DNA of 10,626 nucleotides from Finegoldia magna (GTDB taxonomy: Bacteria; Bacillota; Clostridia; Tissierellales; Peptoniphilaceae), in contig NZ_JAGYZD010000037.1 of NCBI RefSeq assembly GCF_018371055.1, forward strand, positions 1-10,626. The letters are read 5' to 3'. The notes beneath the pieces were generated by a model. The model ran no database searches and was not told the origin of the DNA. It saw only the letters and a list, made by a program, of their open reading frames with translations. Each line of letters starts with the position of its first letter. The first letter of the stretch is position 1. Below, one piece after another: positions 1 to 6,174 of the stretch. Made by a program: the position numbers and the translations under genes.

Positions 1-123
1 AATGTAGGATCCAAGGAATTCTACCAAGCGATTATTTTGGTAGTAGGACTTACTGTTGTGAGCTTGATAATGGCTAAAATAATCGACAAAAAAGACAAGG
101 AAAAGCAAAAAAATTTGAAGTAA
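1..123 (+). CDS. C-terminal end of a membrane protein (5' end outside window)
   Basis: Frame 1 is open from the first base to a TAA at 121-123 and gives the last 40 residues of a protein that starts upstream. The fragment contains one strongly hydrophobic segment (about residues 10-25, AIILVVGLTVVSLIMA) followed by a lysine-rich tail (KIIDKKDKEKQKNLK). That is the usual look of a final transmembrane helix with a positively charged cytoplasmic end. It is most likely the end of a multi-pass transporter or permease, but nothing in 40 residues identifies the family. No terminator directly follows; the first convincing one is the bidirectional hairpin near position 400. Confidence 0.6.
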   Translation, partial: NVGSKEFYQAIILVVGLTVVSLIMAKIIDKKDKEKQKNLK

Positions 124-160
124 TTGATAATGAGGGTGTATAAAGGATTTAAATTGAGTG

Positions 161-360
161 CCTGAAAAAGTAAAGTGAGTAACTCCTCTGGAAAAAATTG
201 TAGAAAATTCAATTGAAAAAATTCGTAAAAATTCAACTGTTTGAGCGTAAGCGAGTTTTGAATTTTAGAATTTTAAGATTAGAATTTTCCAATTTTTGTA
301 ATCGAGACGAAATGAACTTTACTTTTTTAGCGAACGGATTTTTTCAAGAGGACTCACTCG
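161..360. repeat. Gene-free element with nested inverted repeats
   Basis: No credible gene lies between 124 and 436. An imperfect long hairpin pairs about 193-236 with 258-297 around a loop containing GAGCGTAAGCGAG. Outside it, AAAAAGTAAAGT (165-176) is exactly complementary to 316-327. AGTGAGT plus CCTCTGGAAAAAAT (174-198, with a 4-base insertion and one mismatch) is complementary to 338-358. The two outer pairs appear in the order A-B...A'-B', so they cannot both form in a simple nested hairpin; they would cross. Possibilities are a mobile intergenic repeat (MITE-like), a structured RNA, or a rearranged repeat. Only copy number in the genome or conservation would tell. Confidence 0.45.
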
Positions 361-386
361 TTATACTTTGATATAAAAACATACAC

Positions 387-430
387 AAGAAAACCGCAAT
401 GCTTACAGTATGAGCTATTGCGGTTATTTT
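387..430. terminator. Bidirectional Rho-independent terminator
   Basis: AACCGCAAT (392-400) pairs with ATTGCGGTT (417-425), and GCTTA (401-405) pairs inside it with TGAGC (411-415, one G-U pair) around the loop CAGTA. T416 is a single bulge. The stem is followed by ATTTTT on the plus strand and, read in reverse, by TTTTC. It can therefore end both the rightward transcript coming from the window's left edge and the leftward LysR transcript, whose stop codon is only a few bases away. Confidence 0.8.
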
Positions 431-436
431 TATGAA

Positions 437-1336
437 TCAAAAATTTTCTTCCAAATATTTCTTTGTGAATTTTACAAAATCTATCACAGGCTCTGACAAC
501 AACGAATTGGAACGATACACTAGATAGAAATGCCTTACAGATTCAAAATCGTCAATCTTAAAAGAAATCAATTGATTATTGGCAACTTCTTCTTCAACGG
601 AAAGTTTACTCATGATGGATATTCCCATACCGTTTCTAATACATTGTTTTAATGTTTCGGTGCTATTTGCTGTTCCAATCAAATTCAGTGAATTTTTGCT
701 GATTCCTAAAGCGTCTATCATCTTCATAGATTCTTTAAGCGTTCCAGAACCTTGTTCACGGAAAATAATCGGCTCTTTCAAAATGGAGCTGATCTTCACG
801 TTGTTCTTCTTCAATGCGTTGTAATAATCATTGTAAGGCGTGACCACTACCAGTTTATCACTAAGAACTTTTTCGAATGTGAGATCCTTATCCATTGTAG
901 TCATACCTACAATTCCTATATTGATTGAACCATTTATAACTCCATCTATAGTAGTCAAACTGTCAGATTGAATTATATTCACCAAAGTTTTGATGTGAGA
1001 CTTGTGATATTTCGTTAAAAGAGAAGGTAGAATATAAGTCGCAGGCACAGAACTTGCTCCGATATTGAAAGTTGTGAGACTTTTTTTCGAAAAAGAATCT
1101 TGCATACTTTCCATGATTCTTGAAATAGCCTTGGCGTAATTGTAAAATTCTCTTCCTTCTGGTGTAAGCTCCAACTTTTTAGTTGTTCTTTTCAATAATT
1201 CTGCATTAAGTTCATTTTCGATTTGTTTGATATGGGTACTTATCGTAGGTTGCGTCAGATAAAGTCTCTTCGCAGCCTCAGAAAAACTATCCCATTCCAC
1301 AACAGTTATGAACGTTTCTAATTGTTTTAAATCCAT
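437..1336 (-). CDS. LysR-type transcriptional regulator
   Basis: This is a 299-residue LysR regulator of normal family length. Residues 1-60 are the winged helix-turn-helix (LETF near the start, FSEAAKRLYLTQPTISTHI at about 18-36, KRTTKKLELTPEGREF at about 49-64). A linker helix follows, then a periplasmic-binding-protein-like effector domain from about residue 88, with a conserved-looking FREQGSGT at 192-199. I place the start at the ATG encoding MDLKQLETF. GAGAGAG lies 6 bases upstream of it, and the predicted promoter (-10 at 1373-1378) would leave almost no leader for the ATG at 1363, which adds nine unusual residues. The gene points away from the ABC operon, the classic arrangement for a LysR regulator and its target. 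The N-terminal half recalls the LysR group linked to selenium or sulfur metabolism in Clostridia; that is from memory and only suggestive. The effector is unknown. Confidence 0.9.
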   Translation of the reverse strand: MDLKQLETFITVVEWDSFSEAAKRLYLTQPTISTHIKQIENELNAELLKRTTKKLELTPEGREFYNYAKAISRIMESMQDSFSKKSLTTFNIGASSVPATYILPSLLTKYHKSHIKTLVNIIQSDSLTTIDGVINGSINIGIVGMTTMDKDLTFEKVLSDKLVVVTPYNDYYNALKKNNVKISSILKEPIIFREQGSGTLKESMKMIDALGISKNSLNLIGTANSTETLKQCIRNGMGISIMSKLSVEEEVANNQLISFKIDDFESVRHFYLVYRSNSLLSEPVIDFVKFTKKYLEENF

Positions 1337-1372
1337 AATATTCTCTCTCTTCATGGTAGTCAATATATCTAT

Positions 1373-1400
1373 ATTTTACCATAAACGCCTTATTTTACAA
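1373..1400 (-). promoter_or_regulatory. Probable promoter of the LysR gene
   Basis: Read on the minus strand, TTGTAA (1400-1395) is followed after 16 bases by TAAAAT (1378-1373), with TGG directly before it, giving an extended -10. The start site would be near 1366, about 30 bases before the chosen ATG at 1336. Confidence 0.5.
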
Positions 1401-1461
1401 AACAGACAAATATTTTATTTTAATATATCCATTTGTAAATAAATTTAACAATTGAGGATTT

Positions 1462-1484
1462 ATTTATAGAAAAAACCTATAAAT
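1462..1484. promoter_or_regulatory. Palindrome ATTTATAG-N7-CTATAAAT, candidate LysR operator
   Basis: This is a perfect 8-bp inverted repeat with a 7-bp AT-rich spacer in the divergent intergenic region. The arm spacing and composition fit the T-N11-A type of site that LysR regulators bind. The left arm plus its flank (ATTTATAGAAAA) recurs at 1581-1592, nearer the operon promoter, as a possible second half-site. The assignment rests on pattern and position only. Confidence 0.5.
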
Positions 1485-1522
1485 GAAATAAAACAATGCA
1501 ATACTAATAAATCAACATTTAA

Positions 1523-1543
1523 TTGAATTTTTCAAAAATTCAA
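1523..1543. promoter_or_regulatory. 21-bp palindrome, candidate operator
   Basis: TTGAATTTTT (1523-1532) and AAAAATTCAA (1534-1543) are exact reverse complements around a single C. With a one-base centre it cannot be a full RNA hairpin, so a protein-binding DNA site is the more natural reading. Its centre lies 60 bp from that of the palindrome at 1462-1484, which would place both on the same helical face. AT-richness makes chance palindromes commoner here. Confidence 0.4.
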
Positions 1544-1619
1544 ATGATAAAAACTTGCAAAAACACGATAAAAAGACGTTATTTATAGAAAATTTCAATT
1601 AATCTAAATAGTTATTGTA

Positions 1620-1628
1620 TGTTAGAAT
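1620..1628 (+). promoter_or_regulatory. Possible extended -10 of the ABC operon
   Basis: TGTTAGAAT matches an extended -10 (TGN followed by TAGAAT). The -35 position 17 bases upstream is poor, as expected for an activator-dependent promoter. Transcription would start near 1635, giving a leader of about 50 bases to the lipoprotein ATG. Other AT-rich hexamers nearby make this uncertain. Confidence 0.35.
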
Positions 1629-1686
1629 TATTTAGGTATGAGAAATCATATTAAATTATCAAAAAATTAAGATGTAGGAGGATTAC

Positions 1687-2748
1687 ATGAAAAAAGGACT
1701 AAAAATATTCTTGTTAGCTATTTGTTTATCAGTATTATTCACAGGATGCGTGAAAAATGGTGAAATTAAAACAGAAGATAAGAAAACAGAAGAAAAAGCC
1801 AGCACAGAAAAAACAAAAACGACTGGCAAGATTGAAGACGAACCAATGTATGGAAAAGAAATTCTAATCGGTTACAATGGTGGATTGTGTACAGGAACAC
1901 CAGGAATTGCTGCTGTAAACAAAGAATTTGAAAAAGAAGGATTGAAAGTTAAAGTTATCAACGTTCAATCAGGACTTGATGCAGTTGGAACTAATAAAGT
2001 TCAAGTTTTCTCTGACCACTTGGCAACAGTATTGGTACCATCAATTAACGGAATCAATGTTCAATTAGTAGCTGGAGCCCAAACTGGCTGTAAATCATTG
2101 TATGTACTTAACGACGACAAAATCAACAAAACAAGTGATTTGTTAGGAAAGACAATCGCAGTTCCAGACGGAATTGGTAACTCTGACCACAACATTGCTT
2201 TGAGATTTTTAGAACACGACAAAGTTGATGCAAAACAAATCAAATTCAAACCAGTTGAAACATCAGCAGTTATCCAAGCGTTAGAAAAAGGAGAAATCCA
2301 AGCAACACTTCTAAGTGATCAATTTGCAGAAAAATTTGTCAACGAAGGAAAAATCAAGTCTATCAGATCACTTACAACTGATCCGGATTTCCAAAAAGAA
2401 CCATGCTGTGTACACGTTCTTAACGCTGACTTCATCAGAGATAACCCACAAACAGCAAAAAAAGTTGTTACAGCAATTATGAGAACTAAACATTGGGTTG
2501 AAGACAACAAAGAAGAAGCAACAAAAATTTTGTTCGACAATCACTGGGCAAGTGGAGACTTCGATCAAGCATTGAGAATGATGAATACTTATGATTTCAA
2601 AATTTCTCAAAAAGATACCGAAACTGCTATCAGAAGTACAATTGACGATTACAAAAAGTTCGGACTTATTTCAAACGAAAAATCAACTGACGATTTAATG
2701 AAGAAATTCTGGAATCCAATGGGTGTAGATGAATCAGTAGTAAAATAA
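1687..2748 (+). CDS. ABC transporter substrate-binding lipoprotein (NitT/TauT/sulfonate type)
   Basis: This 353-residue lipoprotein starts 5 bases after a perfect AGGAGG (1676-1681). The signal peptide ends in the lipobox LFTGC, with Cys21 as the lipidated residue. A Lys/Glu/Thr-rich tether follows (about 22-50), then the binding domain. The domain resembles the NMT1/SsuA family: it opens with a beta-strand (EILIGY, 58-63), contains DLLGKTIAVPDG (151-162), and has the segments ALEKGEIQATLLSD (198-211) and FIRDNPQTAKKV (249-260). It should capture a small molecule outside the membrane for the permease and ATPase encoded next. Besides Cys21 the mature protein has Cys68 (GGLCTGTPG), Cys135 (QTGCKS) and the adjacent pair Cys240-Cys241 (EPCCVHV). 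Four such cysteines are unusual for this family and could bind metal, form disulfides or shape the pocket. The ligand is not identifiable. Confidence 0.88.
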   Translation: MKKGLKIFLLAICLSVLFTGCVKNGEIKTEDKKTEEKASTEKTKTTGKIEDEPMYGKEILIGYNGGLCTGTPGIAAVNKEFEKEGLKVKVINVQSGLDAVGTNKVQVFSDHLATVLVPSINGINVQLVAGAQTGCKSLYVLNDDKINKTSDLLGKTIAVPDGIGNSDHNIALRFLEHDKVDAKQIKFKPVETSAVIQALEKGEIQATLLSDQFAEKFVNEGKIKSIRSLTTDPDFQKEPCCVHVLNADFIRDNPQTAKKVVTAIMRTKHWVEDNKEEATKILFDNHWASGDFDQALRMMNTYDFKISQKDTETAIRSTIDDYKKFGLISNEKSTDDLMKKFWNPMGVDESVVK

Positions 2749-2763
2749 AAAATAAAGTAAGGT

Positions 2764-2793
2764 TTTTGCGGATTATTAATTTAGTCCGCAAAA
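2764..2793 (+). terminator. Intercistronic hairpin (partial terminator or mRNA stabiliser)
   Basis: TTTTGCGGA (2764-2772) pairs exactly with TCCGCAAAA (2785-2793) around a 12-base loop. It is followed by TTTATCTTTAATA rather than a pure T-run. It sits in the only real gap of the operon, directly after the binding-protein gene. Such hairpins commonly keep the lipoprotein message more abundant than the membrane genes downstream, through partial termination or protection from 3' decay. Confidence 0.6.
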
Positions 2794-2821
2794 TTTATCT
2801 TTAATAAAGAAAGGGGTAATG

Positions 2822-3844
2822 ATGGAAAACGAAAAGTTAGATGAGTTAACTAGGGAACAACTTATTGAACTAGAATCCAGACCTAAAACAAAGGCTCAGA
2901 AAATATTAGACGTTGTTAAATTGATTCTCCCAATAATCATGGGAGTTATTTGTGTTTTTGAATACGTTCTATATCCAAACTTAAAACCTGATTCCATGCA
3001 AACTAATACTTATGTGGTGTTTATTTGGTCATTTGTTGCACTTTATGGAGTGTTTTTCATAGCATCATTTTTCAAAAAGAACGTTAGAGCAAAATTAGTC
3101 TACAAAGCGCCTTTTTATGCTTTTGTATTCTTCTTGTTGACATTGTATGATTTTTTGACATTAAAAACAGGAATACTAACACTACCATATTTCCCATGGG
3201 TGGATAAAATCTTAAACGCAATAATAACTGACCAAGCATTACTTATAAAATCGGTAAAAAGTTCATTGAAGTTGCTATTTACTGGGTATTTCATCGGAGC
3301 GATTTTGGGACTTATAACTGGAATTTTGTGTGGATATTCTAAAAAAGTAAACTATTGGATATCTCCATTTATGAAACTTTTAGGACCAATTCCTACAACT
3401 ACATGGTTGCCATTAGTAATGGTATTGGCTACAAGTTTGTTCTATGGATCGGTATTCATAATAGCTTTGGGTGTATGGTATGCGGTGACAATCTCTACAA
3501 TCACAGGTATTTTGAACGTGGACAAATCAAACTACGAAGCGGCAAAAACACTTGGAGCAACAAGCAATCAATTGATTACCAAAATTGCCATTCCATCAGC
3601 TATGCCAAATATTTTCGGTGGACTTACAATAGGAATGAGTTCTGCTTGTACAGCTCTTTTGATAGCAGAAATGCTTGGTGTAGAATCGGGACTTGGTTGG
3701 TATATCACATGGAAGAAATCTTGGGCAGAATACGCCAGCATGTACGGAGCGATTATCATAATATGTCTTACATTTATCGCTGTTAATTTTGTTTTGTCGT
3801 TAATTAAAAAGAGAGTCCTTAAATGGCAAGAAGGGATGGAATAA
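2822..3844 (+). CDS. ABC transporter permease, NitT/TauT/sulfonate type, with extra N-terminal helices
   Basis: This is the permease of the importer, about 340 residues. Two in-frame ATGs lie at 2819 and 2822; AAAGGGG (2810-2816) is 5 bases from the second and only 2 from the first, so I chose 2822. The C-terminal part is a typical BPD_transp_1 domain. It carries the cytoplasmic EAA loop (about residues 237-262: NYEAAKTLGA followed by IAIPSAMP), which contacts the ATPase, with membrane helices on either side. The N-terminal region adds a charged cytoplasmic head and roughly three more hydrophobic segments (about 32-52, 64-84 and 97-118), making the protein some 80 residues longer than a usual SsuC/TauC permease of about 260. 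Its stop codon overlaps the ATG of the ATPase gene (TAATG), indicating translational coupling. Confidence 0.88.
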   Translation: MENEKLDELTREQLIELESRPKTKAQKILDVVKLILPIIMGVICVFEYVLYPNLKPDSMQTNTYVVFIWSFVALYGVFFIASFFKKNVRAKLVYKAPFYAFVFFLLTLYDFLTLKTGILTLPYFPWVDKILNAIITDQALLIKSVKSSLKLLFTGYFIGAILGLITGILCGYSKKVNYWISPFMKLLGPIPTTTWLPLVMVLATSLFYGSVFIIALGVWYAVTISTITGILNVDKSNYEAAKTLGATSNQLITKIAIPSAMPNIFGGLTIGMSSACTALLIAEMLGVESGLGWYITWKKSWAEYASMYGAIIIICLTFIAVNFVLSLIKKRVLKWQEGME

Positions 3845-4584
3845 TGAATAATTTGATTTTTGAAAATGTATCTAAAAGCTTTTTAAGAACTGATTCAGAC
3901 GGATTAACTCATGCCCTTACTGATATCAATATGACAATCGAAGATGGAGAATTTGTGTGCATCGTAGGACCATCAGGCTGTGGTAAATCCACTCTTTTAA
4001 GATTAATTGCAGGACTTATCGTTCCAACTACAGGATCCATTACTTTAAGCGGCAAAAAAGTTGAAGGAACAGACAGCGATAGAGGAATGGTATTTCAAAA
4101 ACCGACACTATTTCCTTGGTTAACAGTCGGAGAAAATGTTGGGTTCTCAGCAAATTTGAAAAAACAAAACAACGAAAAGGAAGTAGACAGACTTCTTGAA
4201 AAAGTTGGCTTAATGGAATTCAAAAACTCATATCCACATCAATTATCTGGAGGGATGGCGCAAAGAGTTGCATTAATCAGAACGATGATTAACAAACCTA
4301 ACGTGTTCTTGTTGGACGAGCCACTAGGAGCGTTGGATGCATTCACTAGAATGAACATGCAAGATGAACTCATTAGATTGTGGCAAGAAAACAAACACAT
4401 AATGATAATGGTAACACACGATGTCGATGAGGCCATTTACTTATCTAACAAAGTTGTTATAATGGAACCAAGACCAGGTAGAATAAAGAAAATCTTGGAA
4501 ATCGAAATGGATTACCCAAGAAATAGAACTAGCAAACAGTTCACAGATTACAGAAATGAAATTTTAGAAACGTTAAACATTTAA
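3844..4584 (+). CDS. ABC transporter ATP-binding protein, NitT/TauT/sulfonate type
   Basis: This 246-residue ATPase powers the importer formed with the two genes before it. All expected motifs are intact: Walker A GPSGCGKST (42-50), Q-loop at Gln85 within MVFQKPTLFPW, signature LSGGMAQR (134-141), Walker B VFLLDEP (154-160) with the D-loop GALD, and the switch His192 in VTHD. The phrase LFPWLTVGENV is typical of the SsuB/TauB/NrtD group. I start at 3844 because this ATG overlaps the permease stop (TAATG) and follows AAGGGA at 3831-3836 by 7 bases. The ATG at 3823 would add seven residues and overlap the permease gene by 22 bases without its own ribosome site. The substrate cannot be told from the ATPase. 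Confidence 0.92.
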   Translation: MNNLIFENVSKSFLRTDSDGLTHALTDINMTIEDGEFVCIVGPSGCGKSTLLRLIAGLIVPTTGSITLSGKKVEGTDSDRGMVFQKPTLFPWLTVGENVGFSANLKKQNNEKEVDRLLEKVGLMEFKNSYPHQLSGGMAQRVALIRTMINKPNVFLLDEPLGALDAFTRMNMQDELIRLWQENKHIMIMVTHDVDEAIYLSNKVVIMEPRPGRIKKILEIEMDYPRNRTSKQFTDYRNEILETLNI

Positions 4585-4595
4585 GGAGAAAAACT

Positions 4596-4997
4596 ATGAA
4601 GAAGATTTTAAAAATTTTGCAATTGGTAGCGGCAGTTATTCTAGCATTAATACCAAAAGTTATCGCAAAACCATGCGAAGTAATGCCAGGCAAAATGCCA
4701 ATGAAATGCTTCCACATGTCAAATGCAGTATTTGTTATAGCTGTAAGCATAGTGATTTTATTGGTAATTGCATATATCATTAAAGACGAAAAAATCGAAT
4801 GGGGAATTAATATTGCAGTTCTAATTTTAGCTATTGATTCATTCCTATTAGCAAAGGTTGTAATAGGCGGTTGTAAACACGCGGGTGCCGCTTGTCAAAT
4901 GAAGACAATTCCAGCGATTAGTATTTGTTCAATCATATTAACTATAATTTCAATAGCATACCTTGTTGTATTGAAGAAGAGTATAGATGAAAGATAA
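4596..4997 (+). CDS. DUF4418-like four-helix membrane protein with Cys/Met/His loops
   Basis: This 133-residue protein starts 7 bases after AAGGAG, which overlaps the previous stop. There are four predicted membrane helices (about 5-24, 44-63, 70-90, 106-126), with basic or charged residues at both ends and between helices 2 and 3. That places both ends inside and the loops 25-43 and 91-105 outside. Those two outer loops hold the striking residues: Cys27, Met30, Met34, Met36, Cys38, His40 and Met41 in the first, and Cys93, His95, Cys100 and Met102 in the second. The pattern (CEVMPG..MPMKC, then GGC..GAACQM.T.PA) matches my memory of DUF4418, a family of unknown function. The gene overlaps the next one by 11 bases, tying it to the FtsX-type module. 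Metal binding or disulfide exchange at the outer face is inference. Confidence 0.75.
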   Translation: MKKILKILQLVAAVILALIPKVIAKPCEVMPGKMPMKCFHMSNAVFVIAVSIVILLVIAYIIKDEKIEWGINIAVLILAIDSFLLAKVVIGGCKHAGAACQMKTIPAISICSIILTIISIAYLVVLKKSIDER

Positions 4998-6174
4998 ATT
5001 GTACCTGAAAAACTGGATATCATCAAATCCTGTCAGAACATTTATAATAGTTTTGATTATGGCGATAGTGTCCGCACTTTTGTTTGTAAGCATGTATTTT
5101 TCAATTGGACTTAACAATTCAATCGACAATATGAAACAAAGATTGGGCGCAGATATGATGATTGTTCCAGAAAAAAGCGGAAAAGAACAGGAAGCATTAT
5201 TCGTATCTGGTAAGCCTTCTGAGTTCTACATGCAAAATGATGTACTTGATAAAGTACAAAAAGTCGAAGGAGTAAAACAAGCAGCTCCACAATTGTACAT
5301 TGCGACTCTTCAAGAATCTTGTTGTTCATTCCCTGTCCAAGCTATAGGAATTGATTTTGAAAAGGACTTTACAATAAAACCTTGGATGAAACAAGATGTG
5401 AAGGAATTGAAAGACGGAGAAATTTTAATCGGAAATAATGTGAGTGTAGTTGATGCAAACACATTGACTTTTTTTGGCAAAAAATACAAAGTAAAATCAA
5501 AATTAATGAAAACTGGTCTTGGATTTGATAATGCAATATTCATGAATTTTGATACGGCGAAGAAAATGCTACAAGATTCTATTAAAGTTCATCCGCAAAA
5601 ATACGTTCCAAATTCTGAAATATCTTCAATTTTAATAAAAAAACAAGATAATGCAGATAGTGAGCAATTAACAGTTAACCTTATGAAATCACTTAGAGGT
5701 ACACACACTATGGTTGTCATGAACAAAAACTTCGTAGACAATCTATCCAAAGAAATGTTCTCTCTTATGAAATATTTGAAAATACTACTAACATTTACAT
5801 TGATAATGGCAATAATCGTATTAATTTCGATATTTACAGTTGATTTCAAAGACAAAGAAAAACAAATGGCAACTCTAAGAATACTTGGTATAACAAAGAG
5901 TAAACTCAAAACCATAATCCTAAAATACTCTGTAATATTATCATTTATCGGAGCAGTTTTAGGAATTGGATTATCCATACTCACAGTCAAGTTGTTCTCC
6001 GGACAGATAGAAAAATCTTTGGATTTGTCGTTTATGAGCGTAAATGCAAAGGAAATTTTGATGATATCCTTAATTACATTAGCCGTTGTAATCGTAATAG
6101 CATTGATAACACAAATTTTCAACGTAATCAAAATATCCAAAGAAGAATTAGCACTAAAATTGAGAGGTAATTAA
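4987..6174 (+). CDS. FtsX/MacB-type ABC transporter permease with Cys-Cys ectodomain
   Basis: This 395-residue protein has the layout of the MacB/LolC/FtsX superfamily: one N-terminal helix (about 17-40), a large extracytoplasmic domain (41-260), and three C-terminal helices (about 262-284, 312-336, 356-378). The segment between the second and third helices (DKEKQMATLRILGITKSKL) is the typical cytoplasmic loop of the FtsX domain that contacts the ATPase. The ectodomain begins LGADMMIVPE and contains ESCCS, with Cys112-Cys113, in a stretch (APQLYIATLQESCCS) that I recall as conserved in a distinct branch of this family. Such proteins work as mechanotransmitters or exporters of lipids, peptides or lipoproteins rather than as importers. 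The start overlaps the DUF4418-like gene by 11 bases, with only a weak AAGAAGAG ribosome site, so its translation is probably coupled to that gene. The ATPase gene begins at the base after its stop. Confidence 0.85.
   Translation: MKDKLYLKNWISSNPVRTFIIVLIMAIVSALLFVSMYFSIGLNNSIDNMKQRLGADMMIVPEKSGKEQEALFVSGKPSEFYMQNDVLDKVQKVEGVKQAAPQLYIATLQESCCSFPVQAIGIDFEKDFTIKPWMKQDVKELKDGEILIGNNVSVVDANTLTFFGKKYKVKSKLMKTGLGFDNAIFMNFDTAKKMLQDSIKVHPQKYVPNSEISSILIKKQDNADSEQLTVNLMKSLRGTHTMVVMNKNFVDNLSKEMFSLMKYLKILLTFTLIMAIIVLISIFTVDFKDKEKQMATLRILGITKSKLKTIILKYSVILSFIGAVLGIGLSILTVKLFSGQIEKSLDLSFMSVNAKEILMISLITLAVVIVIALITQIFNVIKISKEELALKLRGN

Noticed and set aside
124..153. Promoter-like TTGATA with TTTAAA 18 bases downstream
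   Set aside because: The -10 is poor, and no gene follows on the plus strand before the bidirectional terminator.
21..236. 71-codon minus-strand frame at the left edge
   Set aside because: It overlaps the real plus-strand C-terminal fragment and runs into the inverted-repeat element. The Phe/Leu-rich translation reflects AT-rich DNA, with no ribosome site or family signature.
1337..1363. Longer LysR start with nine extra residues
   Set aside because: There is no ribosome site before the upstream ATGs, and the predicted promoter would place the transcript start almost on them. LysR proteins normally begin M-x-L-x-x-L-x-x-F, as at 1336.
1337..1686. Riboswitch or other leader RNA in the divergent region
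   Set aside because: The predicted operon leader is only about 50 bases, and I see no known riboswitch core or terminator-antiterminator pair. The palindromes lie upstream of the likely transcript start.
3355..3786. 143-codon plus-strand frame inside the importer permease
   Set aside because: The permease frame is fully supported by its EAA motif and helices. This frame is in a different register, has an odd composition rich in Asn, Tyr and Arg, and has no ribosome site.
5589..6140. 183-codon open frame on the minus strand
   Set aside because: It lies entirely inside the FtsX-type permease gene on the opposite strand, has no ribosome site of note, and its sequence is the hydrophobic mirror of the permease helices. 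It is a shadow frame.
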